A stretch of DNA of 17,883 nt from an uncultured Oscillospiraceae bacterium (GTDB lineage: Bacteria > Bacillota > Clostridia > Oscillospirales > Acutalibacteraceae), in contig USIA01000024.1 in assembly GCA_900554535.1 (NCBI GenBank), forward strand, positions 1-17,883. Direction: 5' to 3'. The position numbers and the translations under genes are program-made. Positions 1-5,933 of the stretch are shown here, piece by piece (the first letter of the stretch is position 1; each line of letters starts with the position of its first letter). The notes below the pieces were generated by a model. The model saw only the letters and a list, made by a program, of their open reading frames with translations, made no database searches and was not told the DNA's origin.

Positions 1-567
1 CATGCGGTCATGACCCCCGCAAGGCGCCGGCCCCAGACGCTGGCCGACATGGACGCTCAGATTGCGGCGGCGCCGGTGGAAGTGCGCGGGCAGATTCCGC
101 TGAATCCTGTCTGGGTATACACCGATGGCGACCGGATGTACCGCGTGTTTCAAAACCTGATTCAAAACGCACTGCAATATTCCCTCGAACAGTCGCGGGT
201 CTATGTACGCCTGGCCGTGGAAGGCGATCATGCCGTTACCACCATCCGCAACTTGTCAAAATATGAAATCGGGGATGTCGACGCCCTGCTGGAACGCTTT
301 GTGCGGGGTGACAAAAACCGCACCACTTCCGGCAGCGGCTTAGGGCTCTCGATTGCGCAGACATTTACGTATGCATGCGGCGGTACTTTTCGCATTTTTT
401 CACAAGCAGACCTCTTTACGGCTGTAGTTACCATGCCGATGACAAAAGATATTCCGCCGCAGGAGGCTGCCCCCTCCCTTTCTGCCGAAATACCGGACGG
501 CCAGCATTGGGAGGATCTCAGCCGCGCGGCATCTGCTGCAGCCCATGCGGAAAATGCGGATATGTAA
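1..567 (+). CDS. Sensor histidine kinase, C-terminal ATPase domain (5' end outside window)
   Basis: The reading frame is open from the first base, so the gene begins upstream; 188 residues are visible. They form the catalytic ATP-binding half of a two-component sensor kinase. The N-box is near residues 52-61 (NLIQNALQYS), an F-box-like LLERFVRG near 96-103, and the glycine-rich lid SGSGLGLSIA near 110-119, followed by a CGGTF segment. The dimerisation/phosphoacceptor histidine region and any membrane segments would lie to the left. After the ATPase fold there is a roughly 45-residue Ala/Pro/Glu-rich tail ending at a TAA. The VanZ-family gene starts 70 bases downstream on the same strand, a pairing seen around VanS-like kinases, so both may belong to one cell-envelope response unit. 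The signal sensed cannot be deduced. Confidence 0.88.
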   Translation, partial: HAVMTPARRRPQTLADMDAQIAAAPVEVRGQIPLNPVWVYTDGDRMYRVFQNLIQNALQYSLEQSRVYVRLAVEGDHAVTTIRNLSKYEIGDVDALLERFVRGDKNRTTSGSGLGLSIAQTFTYACGGTFRIFSQADLFTAVVTMPMTKDIPPQEAAPSLSAEIPDGQHWEDLSRAASAAAHAENADM

Positions 568-637
568 CTCATAAATAACCAATAGGCGCGATCCCTGTCG
601 GACATGAGAAACCTTCTGTCCAGAAACGGAGTGACAC

Positions 638-1276
638 ATGGAAACGATTTTAGCCATGGCAATTATCCTGCCATTTGGCTTAATGCTGGAATTGTGGATT
701 TTTTATAGTGCCAGAGTAAAGGGCCGGCGAGTTCCCATGCGTCATTGTGTGCTGACGATCCTGTTTCTCTGTTCCTGCGCAGCCCTGCTCGCCATATTGG
801 GATTGCCCAGTATCGTGGATTTCCATCCGGAGCACTGGCGGAAAGAGCTGATTTTAATTCCGTTCGTTTCCATGCCCAAGAATCCGATGGGAAATCTGCG
901 GACTATATTCTCCTTTCTCCCCTTCGGCTTTCTATGGCCCCTTGTGTGGAAAAGCACGGCGCGCCAAACAATCATAGCAGGCTGCTGGTACTCCTTGGCG
1001 ATCGAATTCTTACAGCTTTTCAATTGGCGGACAACGAGCATCAACGACTGGATCCTAAATGTGGTGGGCACCATGCTGGGGTACCTGCTTCTTCATCTGC
1101 TGCAGACCCATTTGAAAAAAGGAAAGGTCTGGCTGCGGGAGCCGTCTGTCGAAGTACCGGAGCATGGCCTTCAGCGATATGAAAAGCGCATTTGTATCCT
1201 TTTGCCATGGATTTCACAGTTTATCTTTTATCCAATCGTGACCGGCGGGATTACAAGTTTCTCCGTTGCCCATTAA
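638..1276 (+). CDS. VanZ-family integral membrane protein
   Basis: A 212-residue hydrophobic protein with membrane segments near residues 4-24, 37-57, 88-105, 111-128 and 138-157, and another hydrophobic stretch near 187-205. The core VanZ signature is present: a Asn-Leu-x4-FxFLPFGF segment (86-98), then SLAIEFLQLF (119-128) and INDWILNVVGTMLGY (135-149). VanZ-family members are poorly understood; the founding VanZ gives low-level teicoplanin resistance, and others are linked to envelope stress. The ATG at 638 has an ACGGAG ribosome site 8 bases upstream. The gene follows the sensor kinase and could be co-transcribed with it. Its last 40 residues are less typical of the family, and the stop lies directly before an IS3 fragment, so the C-terminus may have been altered by that insertion. 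Confidence 0.85.
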   Translation: METILAMAIILPFGLMLELWIFYSARVKGRRVPMRHCVLTILFLCSCAALLAILGLPSIVDFHPEHWRKELILIPFVSMPKNPMGNLRTIFSFLPFGFLWPLVWKSTARQTIIAGCWYSLAIEFLQLFNWRTTSINDWILNVVGTMLGYLLLHLLQTHLKKGKVWLREPSVEVPEHGLQRYEKRICILLPWISQFIFYPIVTGGITSFSVAH

Positions 1277-1284
1277 AAAAATTG

Positions 1285-1467
1285 ATAGATTTGAAAAAAG
1301 ACAATCCACTTGTGTACAATACTTTTCGCAAGGCCATGAAAGAAATCCCCGATGCGCATCCGCTGTTCCACAGTGACCGTGGGTTTCAGTACACCAACCG
1401 TCGTTCCACCGAATCCTGGAAGAGGCCCAAATGGAGCGGCGTATGCACCGCTCATCTTGACTGTTGA
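1285..1467 (+). pseudogene. IS3-family transposase (OrfB) fragment, frameshifted
   Basis: A short stretch encodes a fragment of the DDE integrase core of IS3-type transposases: a segment ending DAHPLFHSDRGFQYTNR (around 1354-1404), containing the hallmark HSDRGxQYT around the second catalytic Asp. No start codon, upstream transposase sequence or downstream catalytic Glu region is present. After the YTNR codons the frame is broken. Shifting by one base restores a plausible continuation (FHRILEEAQMERRMHRSS), which suggests loss of a single T near 1405-1410 before a stop. It is a dead remnant lying between the VanZ gene and the sirtuin operon. Its terminal inverted repeats are not recognisable. 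Confidence 0.75.
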
Positions 1468-1492
1468 CTCTGGCTCGGCTGACTTTGCTATT

Positions 1493-2365
1493 TTATGAAC
1501 GCAGCATATTCAAAACCTTACCTATATCTCCTTCAATACAAATGGCCTGCTTTTGAATTTCTCTCGGACAGTACGCTTCCGACAGATTCACACAAACATA
1601 GGTGGCCTTTGAATTTTGATAGGTCATTCGCCAAAAAGGATATTTGATGATGACCGGCGTATTGCCGCCTACACCCAATTCAAGATAGAGAATACGCTGT
1701 CCCTCGTGACGACGGAGAAAATCTTCATAACGATGAGCAGCCTTATGCCAGCCTTCATCTTCCACAAAGGTCATGTCTGCCCGCAGATTCATGGACATGG
1801 GCGCGCCGCATACAGGGCAATGCGGCACCAATTCACTCGGTACTTTCATGTCCTTTTGCTCGGCCAACATCTTTTTAACAATCTCTTCGTTGTCATAGGT
1901 CTTTTGGTGGCAGGGCTTGGAACACTGCCAAAGGCCATAGTCACCTTGCGTGTAGAACAGCCGCTGTTTATCAAATCCGGCTTTCTGAAAACAGTGGTCT
2001 ACATTAGTGGTCAACACAAAATAGTCCTTGTCCTGCACCAACTTCAAAAGGTCCTCGTAAACGGGCTTTGGCGCTTCCATGTAGCGGTTGATATAGATGT
2101 AACGGCTCCAGTATGCCCAGTGTTCTTCCAAAGTTTCAAAGGGATAAAAGCCGCCAGAATACATATCGCGGAAACCGTACTTCTGAATGAAATCCCCAAA
2201 ATATTGTTCAAACCGTTCCCCTGTATAAGTAAATCCGGCAGAGGTGGAAAGTCCAGCTCCGGCGCCGATGATAACCGCGTCCGCAGTATCAAGTTCGTGT
2301 TTCAGCCGTGATGTTTTATCGTAGCAGGCGTTTGTAGATTTTATAGTCGCTGTCTTTGAAAACAT
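1493..2365 (-). CDS. Class M-type sirtuin (predicted protein ADP-ribosyltransferase)
   Basis: A 290-residue Sir2-fold protein. The NAD-binding GAGAGLSTSAG is at residues 34-44 and TTNVDHCFQKAG at 119-130, including Asn121 and Asp123. In ordinary deacetylase sirtuins a catalytic His follows in an LHG motif; here the equivalent segment is YTQGDYG with Gln140. That replacement is the mark of microbial SirTM enzymes, which ADP-ribosylate proteins rather than deacetylate them (established for S. aureus and S. pyogenes enzymes acting on lipoylated GcvH-L). A structural zinc site is made by Cys148/Cys152 and Cys183/Cys186. The ATG at 2365 has GAGGTAA 8 bases upstream inside the preceding macrodomain gene, so the two genes overlap by 50 bases in different frames. 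It is last in the riboswitch-led operon. Its protein target here is unknown, because no lipoyl carrier gene is nearby. Confidence 0.85.
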   Translation of the reverse strand: MFSKTATIKSTNACYDKTSRLKHELDTADAVIIGAGAGLSTSAGFTYTGERFEQYFGDFIQKYGFRDMYSGGFYPFETLEEHWAYWSRYIYINRYMEAPKPVYEDLLKLVQDKDYFVLTTNVDHCFQKAGFDKQRLFYTQGDYGLWQCSKPCHQKTYDNEEIVKKMLAEQKDMKVPSELVPHCPVCGAPMSMNLRADMTFVEDEGWHKAAHRYEDFLRRHEGQRILYLELGVGGNTPVIIKYPFWRMTYQNSKATYVCVNLSEAYCPREIQKQAICIEGDIGKVLNMLRS

Positions 2366-3101
2366 TGAAAATTACCTCGATTTGTTTTGGATTTTCTTGC
2401 TGCCATGCTCTGACCGTCTGGATAGCAATCTCCGCCGCCAGTTTATTTGGAAAACGAAATTCGCCGGTGGAGATACAGCAAAAAGCTACATTCCGCAGAT
2501 TATAGTCTGCCGCCAGTTCCAGACAGGAGCGGTAGCAACTTGCCAGCAGTTCACGGTCTGTCTTTGTAACGGCACCGTAAATGATCGGCCCAACCGTATG
2601 CAGCACATAGCGGCAGGGCAAGTTATAGGCTCTTGTGATTTTCGCTTTGCCACTGGATTCTTCTTTCTTCTGCTCAGCCATGATTCGGGCGCACTCCATG
2701 CGGAGCTGCACGCCAGCATAGGTGTGAATAGCATTGTCAATACAGCCGTGACAAGGGACAAAGCAGCCCAGCATTTGGCTGTTCGCTGCATTTACAATCG
2801 CGTCCGCAGCAAGAGTAGTGATGTCGCCCTGCCAGAGATACAGTCCGGGCTGCACCGGCGTTAAATCCTCTATTTTCGTAACGCCCCTTTCAGAAAGGCG
2901 TTCTTTCAGATATTCGTCCTGCACATTCAAAAAGGTTTGGCTTACCGGGATAGGCGGGCGCACATTCATCAGGCTCCGCAAAAGGCGCTGTTTATCCGGC
3001 AGAGCGGCAGGAATCTCTATGTTTTGATATTCCTCTTTTTCATTCAGCAAATAACGGATCAGGAAATCAAGCCGCTGTTCCTGAGTGGCGGGCTGTGTCA
3101 T
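2316..3101 (-). CDS. Zinc-type macrodomain ADP-ribosyl hydrolase (partner of the sirtuin)
   Basis: A 261-residue macrodomain protein with a helical N-terminal extension of about 80 residues, as in the MacroD-like partners of SirTM. The ADP-ribose-binding fold is clear: QGDIT (91-95), AIVNAANS (101-108), HTVGP (168-172) and STGEFRFP (211-218), a variant of the usual STGxxxxP loop. After NAANS the segment LGCFVPCHGCIDNAIH holds Cys113, Cys117, His118 and Cys120. This is the Cys/His cluster of zinc-dependent macrodomains associated with SirTM operons. The predicted role is to remove ADP-ribose that the neighbouring sirtuin adds. The ATG at 3101 lies 6 bases after the stop of the upstream flavin/ferredoxin gene and has a ribosome site in GGAGGTAGCGCCTC overlapping that stop, indicating tight translational coupling. 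Confidence 0.88.
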   Translation of the reverse strand: MTQPATQEQRLDFLIRYLLNEKEEYQNIEIPAALPDKQRLLRSLMNVRPPIPVSQTFLNVQDEYLKERLSERGVTKIEDLTPVQPGLYLWQGDITTLAADAIVNAANSQMLGCFVPCHGCIDNAIHTYAGVQLRMECARIMAEQKKEESSGKAKITRAYNLPCRYVLHTVGPIIYGAVTKTDRELLASCYRSCLELAADYNLRNVAFCCISTGEFRFPNKLAAEIAIQTVRAWQQENPKQIEVIFNVFKDSDYKIYKRLLR

Positions 3102-3107
3102 GAGGCG

Positions 3108-3728
3108 CTACCTCCTTTCGATTGCCCTTGCGGGACAGATTTCAAAGCAGTTCCCACAGTGCAGGCAATGTTCCTGTTCAATCATGACGGGCTTTTGAGT
3201 AATGTCGATACACTTTTGCGGGCATTGGGAATAGCACAGTTTACAGCCGATACATTTGTCTGTCACGAAATAGCCGGTTTCCTTTGTCTGAGCGCCGCCG
3301 AAGGAAAAGCTGGCCCGTTCAATCGGTTGTTTGGAAAGGTCAAACCATTCGCCGGTTCCTTCATAAATCTTGAACACGGTAAGGGCGCTGCGGGAGCGTG
3401 CGTCGGGATAAATTTTTGCCATGTACGGATTTTTGCGGAACAGATCAGTCAGTCTGTCCGGGCCGATCTCTTTTACTTTGCCCTGTACCGACACGGCCAC
3501 GCAGGAAAGGGTGTCCTCGCCCTTCATGGCGGTAAAAGCGATATTTTCATTGATTTTCAAGCGGTCATAAAAGTTCTTTCCTTTTGCAGTCAAGAAATAA
3601 AGACCGCTCTCATCATAGTCCATGATGTCAATGGCACAGGTAACGGGCCGCCCCTCGCTATTCACGGTGGCAAAGACGGTAGAGTGGATTTCCGCCACAA
3701 TGTATTTCAGATAATCTCTTGTCCGCAT
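3108..3728 (-). CDS. FMN-binding split-barrel (pyridoxamine-phosphate oxidase-like) protein fused to a two-cluster ferredoxin
   Basis: A 206-residue fusion. Residues 1 to about 135 have the split-barrel fold of the pyridoxamine 5'-phosphate oxidase-like superfamily (STVFATVNSEGRPVTCAID near 16-34; LYFLTAKGKNFYDRL near 43-57; a GTGEWFD end near 124-130), a fold that usually binds FMN. The C-terminal 50 residues are a bacterial-type ferredoxin with two [4Fe-4S] motifs: Cys159-x2-Cys162-x2-Cys165-x3-Cys169-Pro and Cys188-x2-Cys191-x2-Cys194-x3-Cys198-Pro. This suggests a cytoplasmic electron-transfer protein passing electrons between ferredoxin-type clusters and a flavin; the substrate is unknown. 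TAGGAGGTTCATC precedes the ATG, and the ribosome site overlaps the ribU stop. Being in the FMN-riboswitch operon fits an FMN cofactor. Confidence 0.85.
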   Translation of the reverse strand: MRTRDYLKYIVAEIHSTVFATVNSEGRPVTCAIDIMDYDESGLYFLTAKGKNFYDRLKINENIAFTAMKGEDTLSCVAVSVQGKVKEIGPDRLTDLFRKNPYMAKIYPDARSRSALTVFKIYEGTGEWFDLSKQPIERASFSFGGAQTKETGYFVTDKCIGCKLCYSQCPQKCIDITQKPVMIEQEHCLHCGNCFEICPARAIERR

Positions 3729-3738
3729 GATGAACCTC

Positions 3739-4356
3739 CTATTTTTGCCTGCCCTTTAAGACCGGGGTAAGTCGTTTATAAAGCAGCATGGTGACAATGC
3801 TGATACCGATTCCTTTCAGCAAATTGAACGGAAACGCATTGAACAGCACAACATCCAGTTTTGTCTTGATAAAGGGGATAAACTCCCCAAAAGAAGCAAT
3901 CAGTTGGTCGAGCGGCATAAATGCTTCAAATACGGGAAAAAGGATGAAGTAGTTGACGATAGCCGCTGTGATTCCCATGACAACGCTGGCGGCCAGACAG
4001 GCAATTACCGCTGTCCTTTTTGTCTTATGCAATTTATAGATAAGCCCGGCAGATACAACAAAACTACTCCCCATGATGAAATTGGCTAGTTCACCGATAC
4101 CGCCGGTGGAAGAAGTGAATAGCTGCAAGGCATTTTTGACAAGTTCAATCAATACACCCGATACGGGGCCGTATGCAAAGGCGCCAATCAACGCGGGCAA
4201 GTCCGATAAATCCATTCGTGCAAACGACGGAGATAGAGGAACAGGAAACTCAAAAAAGGCAAGGCCAAAGGAAATAGCAGAAAGTACGGCAGTCATTGTG
4301 AGCATACGCACATTTTGGCTTGTCGATTTCTTTTGGATAGTGATATTTTTCTCCAT
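3739..4356 (-). CDS. ribU: Riboflavin ECF transporter S component RibU
   Basis: A 205-residue integral membrane protein with about six hydrophobic segments (near residues 18-35, 53-74, 88-107, 115-140, 155-175 and 178-194). It carries typical substrate-binding-subunit features of energy-coupling-factor vitamin transporters: LSPSFARMDLSDLPALIGAF (41-60), AYGPVSGVLIELVKNALQ (61-78) and a GGIGELANFIMG segment (85-96), all resembling RibU. The decisive context is the FMN riboswitch and terminator directly upstream. RibU binds riboflavin and docks with a shared EcfA/A'/T module encoded elsewhere. The start ATG at 4356 has AATAGGAGAAAT upstream. It is followed within 11 bases by the flavin/ferredoxin fusion gene, so riboflavin import and flavoprotein production would be controlled together. 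Confidence 0.9.
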   Translation of the reverse strand: MEKNITIQKKSTSQNVRMLTMTAVLSAISFGLAFFEFPVPLSPSFARMDLSDLPALIGAFAYGPVSGVLIELVKNALQLFTSSTGGIGELANFIMGSSFVVSAGLIYKLHKTKRTAVIACLAASVVMGITAAIVNYFILFPVFEAFMPLDQLIASFGEFIPFIKTKLDVVLFNAFPFNLLKGIGISIVTMLLYKRLTPVLKGRQK

Positions 4357-4383
4357 ATTTCTCCTATTGAGATATGATTTAGA

Positions 4384-4428
4384 TTAAGAACAAGCCCCGC
4401 AAAGTTCATACTTGCGGGGTTGCTCTTG
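4384..4428 (-). terminator. Riboswitch-controlled terminator hairpin ahead of ribU
   Basis: Read on the minus strand, two arms centred on CCCCGCAA and TTGCGGGG pair over about 16 bp with one bulged G and a few mismatches (AAGAGCAA / TTGTTCTT in the lower stem), around a short loop. A T-rich TTGTTCTTAATC follows rather than a clean run of T. It lies between the FMN aptamer and the ribU start, the position expected of an expression-platform terminator: FMN-bound aptamer would favour it and free aptamer would prevent it. Confidence 0.8.
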
Positions 4429-4429
4429 T

Positions 4430-4545
4430 CATATCCTCTCTCGTCCGGACTATTACCGTCGGTAACGGGATTGCACCGTTTCGGCTGCTCTTGCAGTTCG
4501 CAGACTGTCACTGCCGGTCAGGGATTCCACCTTGCCCCGAAGATA
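4430..4545 (-). promoter_or_regulatory. FMN riboswitch (RFN element) aptamer
   Basis: On the minus strand the conserved RFN blocks appear in order: ATCTTCGGGGCAAGGTGGAA at the 5' end, CCCTGACCGGCAGT, GACAGTCTGCGA, a variable hairpin, a GGTGCAATCCCG arm, ACCGACGGTAATAGTCCGGA, and the closing GAGAGAGGATAT that pairs with the first strand. It is followed by a terminator hairpin and ribU, so it is expected to turn off the ribU operon when FMN is abundant. It begins only 16 bases after the stop codon of the upstream FMN-type gene on the same strand, and no convincing promoter sits in that gap, so it may act as an attenuator inside a longer transcript. Confidence 0.95.
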
Positions 4546-4560
4546 TTTGGAAAATTCTGT

Positions 4561-4962
4561 TTACAGGTTGTACTCCTTGGGCGGATTGCCGGAGAAGTCA
4601 GCAATCACGGCGTGCGCGTTCTTCAGATAGAACACCTCGAAGATCGGGTTGGTCGCCTCGCCATACTGTCCCTTAACGATGGGGTTCTGGATGCACATTT
4701 CCTTGGCAGCCATGTTATTCTCGAAAACGGCTTCCCCGTTCAGACGAATCCACGCATAGGCCGGACTGGAAACAGAAACCTCAATGTTGGGATTTGCCTG
4801 CATATCCTTGTAGACTTCCTTCTGGCTGTTGGTGCAGAACCACAGCTTGCCGTCCATCTCACCGGCAAACATGAAGGGACGGCACTTCGCCTTTCCGTCA
4901 CGGCCTACGGTAGCCAGATACTGTACGGGATTTTCCTGCAAAAACTTTACGACTTCATTCAT
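4561..4962 (-). CDS. Pyridoxamine 5'-phosphate oxidase-like FMN-binding protein
   Basis: A 133-residue stand-alone split-barrel protein. Family features include the N-terminal FLQENPVQYLATVGRDGKAK strand pair, RPFMFAGEMDGKLWFCTNSQ, a KEVYKDMQANPNIEVSV segment, and a PIFEVFYLKNAHAVI C-terminal part. Members bind FMN (occasionally F420 or heme) and often reduce small molecules or act in redox defence; the substrate here is unknown. The ATG at 4962 is supported by AGGAGG with an 8-base spacer. It is divergent from the HxlR regulator and could be its direct target. Only 16 bases separate its stop from the FMN aptamer, so it is probably the first gene of the transcript carrying ribU, the flavin/ferredoxin fusion, macrodomain and sirtuin. 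Confidence 0.88.
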   Translation of the reverse strand: MNEVVKFLQENPVQYLATVGRDGKAKCRPFMFAGEMDGKLWFCTNSQKEVYKDMQANPNIEVSVSSPAYAWIRLNGEAVFENNMAAKEMCIQNPIVKGQYGEATNPIFEVFYLKNAHAVIADFSGNPPKEYNL

Positions 4963-5021
4963 GATGAATACCTCCTGATTTTGAATGCGGGTTTTAGGGA
5001 TTGCAATTTTTATCCTGCAAG

Positions 5022-5065
5022 ATTATAATAACTCCGTAAGTGTTGTTTGTAAAGTAAGCACTTTA
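5022..5065. promoter_or_regulatory. Divergent control region with candidate HxlR operator and minus-strand -10 box
   Basis: In the 148-base gap between the FMN-type gene and the HxlR gene there is a perfect 6-4-6 inverted repeat, TAAAGTAAGCACTTTA, at 5050-5065. A perfect TATAAT on the minus strand lies at 5022-5027. The palindrome covers the place where the -35 region of that minus-strand promoter would be (no good TTGACA is visible there). This is the arrangement expected of a regulator-dependent promoter. That the neighbouring HxlR protein binds it is inference. Confidence 0.45.
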
Positions 5066-5110
5066 TTGTGCCGTAGTTACCAAAATGAAACTATTGGAAG
5101 GAGTGATACC

Positions 5111-5440
5111 ATGCAGCAAGCGAGAGAATTGCCAGCCTGCCCGGTAGAAACAACGCTCATGCTCATCGGCGATAAGTGGAAAGTCCTGATTCTGCGTGAC
5201 TTACTGCCCGGAACAAAACGGTTCGGAGAACTCAAAAAATCCATTGGCAGCGTGTCGCAGAAAGTATTGACCGCCCAGCTTCGGGATATGGAAGAAAAAG
5301 GGCTGGTCAATCGGAAGGTGTATGCGGAAGTCCCGCCGAGGGTGGAATACAGCCTAACGGACTTGGGAAAAAGCCTGAAACCGATTCTGGACGCGATGTG
5401 GACATGGGGCGAGAGCTACAAAGCACAAAGCGGTAAGTAA
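5111..5440 (+). CDS. HxlR-family winged-helix transcriptional regulator
   Basis: A 109-residue DNA-binding protein of the HxlR/YodB/HypR group. The family pattern is clear: CPVETTLMLIGDKWKVLIL near residues 10-28, then RDLLPGTKRFGELKKSIG, a recognition helix region VSQKVLTAQLRDMEEKGLV, and a wing RKVYAEVPPRVEYSLTDLG. Cys10 lies in the N-terminal position where several family members have a thiol that senses quinones, aldehydes or disulfide stress. The start at 5111 was chosen because GGAAGGAGTGATACC directly precedes it and the family pattern begins there; an upstream in-frame ATG at 4985 lies in the divergent promoter region and adds no recognisable sequence. It probably regulates the divergent FMN-binding gene and itself. 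Confidence 0.9.
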   Translation: MQQARELPACPVETTLMLIGDKWKVLILRDLLPGTKRFGELKKSIGSVSQKVLTAQLRDMEEKGLVNRKVYAEVPPRVEYSLTDLGKSLKPILDAMWTWGESYKAQSGK

Positions 5441-5699
5441 GTCTAACGGAACAAACGCCGCTTCCAGCGTCCCTTGCAGACACGGTTGAATGCGTCTTGT
5501 AGACATACCCGGCTGCTGGCCAGTATTTCCCATCTACACTGAAAAGTCTAGTTCTGGACAGGGTAAAATCAGAGTGACTCGCAGTACCGGCACACCGGGC
5601 GTATTTGTCCCGGTTGGATGTTGCAGAAGCAACAAAAAAGGCCATCCGCCGGTTGATTGGTAAATGACCTTCGTGAAACCGTATCCTGTTGTTTAAGTT
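5441..5699. other. Gene-free stretch between the HxlR gene and IS-like repeats
   Basis: No credible gene is visible. One plus-strand frame gives a short, stop-bounded C-terminal-looking peptide (LSRLDVAEATKKAIRRLIGK, about 5609-5668) without a start or ribosome site. It could be the tail of a decayed mobile-element protein but I cannot assign it. The stretch lies just left of repeats that resemble insertion-sequence ends, so it is best regarded as decayed accessory DNA. Confidence 0.4.
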
Positions 5700-5788
5700 G
5701 TGGTCAAAATGGGAACACCTACTTTAGTCAAGCAAAGAATACAATCCGCGCGATTTTGGTAGTTCTCAAAATGGGAACGATCACTTTA
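5700..5788 (+). mobile_element. Candidate solitary IS21-like end: two imperfect direct repeats
   Basis: Two copies of a 27-base unit occur at 5700-5726 and 5762-5788, 62 bases apart. Both contain TCAAAATGGGAAC followed four bases later by ACTTTA. Repeated subterminal transposase-binding units spaced like this are typical of IS21-family ends, and the motif resembles such ends in Bacillota. No istA/istB genes are present, so this would be a leftover end. Assignment to IS21 is inference from pattern only. Confidence 0.4.
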
Positions 5789-5835
5789 CCTAATGAAATG
5801 GCCGTGGACAAAATGTCCACGGCCATTTCATTAGG
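5789..5835. repeat. Perfect palindrome: 22-bp arms, 3-base loop
   Basis: Bases 5789-5810 and 5814-5835 are exact reverse complements, separated by AAA. The centre reads GTGGACAAAATGTCCAC. It starts directly after the second IS-like repeat unit. There is no T-run on either side, so it is not a standard intrinsic terminator for either strand. It may be an end structure of a small mobile element or a hairpin that blocks incoming transcription. Confidence 0.85.
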
Positions 5836-5857
5836 GTTGTCGTTTCGCTGAAGCATA

Positions 5858-5902
5858 CTAAAATAGGGACCGCCTCCTCGTATACCGTAGGAAGCGGTCC
5901 CT
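5858..5902 (-). terminator. Terminator of the thl-crt-hbd operon
   Basis: On the minus strand, 31 bases after the hbd stop, AGGGACCGCTTCCT pairs with AGGAGGCGGTCCCT (14 bp with one G-T wobble) around a 10-base loop, followed by ATTTTAGT. This is a convincing rho-independent terminator and shows that no further butyrate gene follows hbd in this operon. Confidence 0.85.
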
Positions 5903-5933
5903 GTTATATCATGTAAAGGTTAGAAGCAACTGC

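Noticed and set aside
5307..5645. 112-codon minus-strand frame overlapping the HxlR gene end
   Set aside because: It overlaps a well supported gene in antisense and resembles no family.
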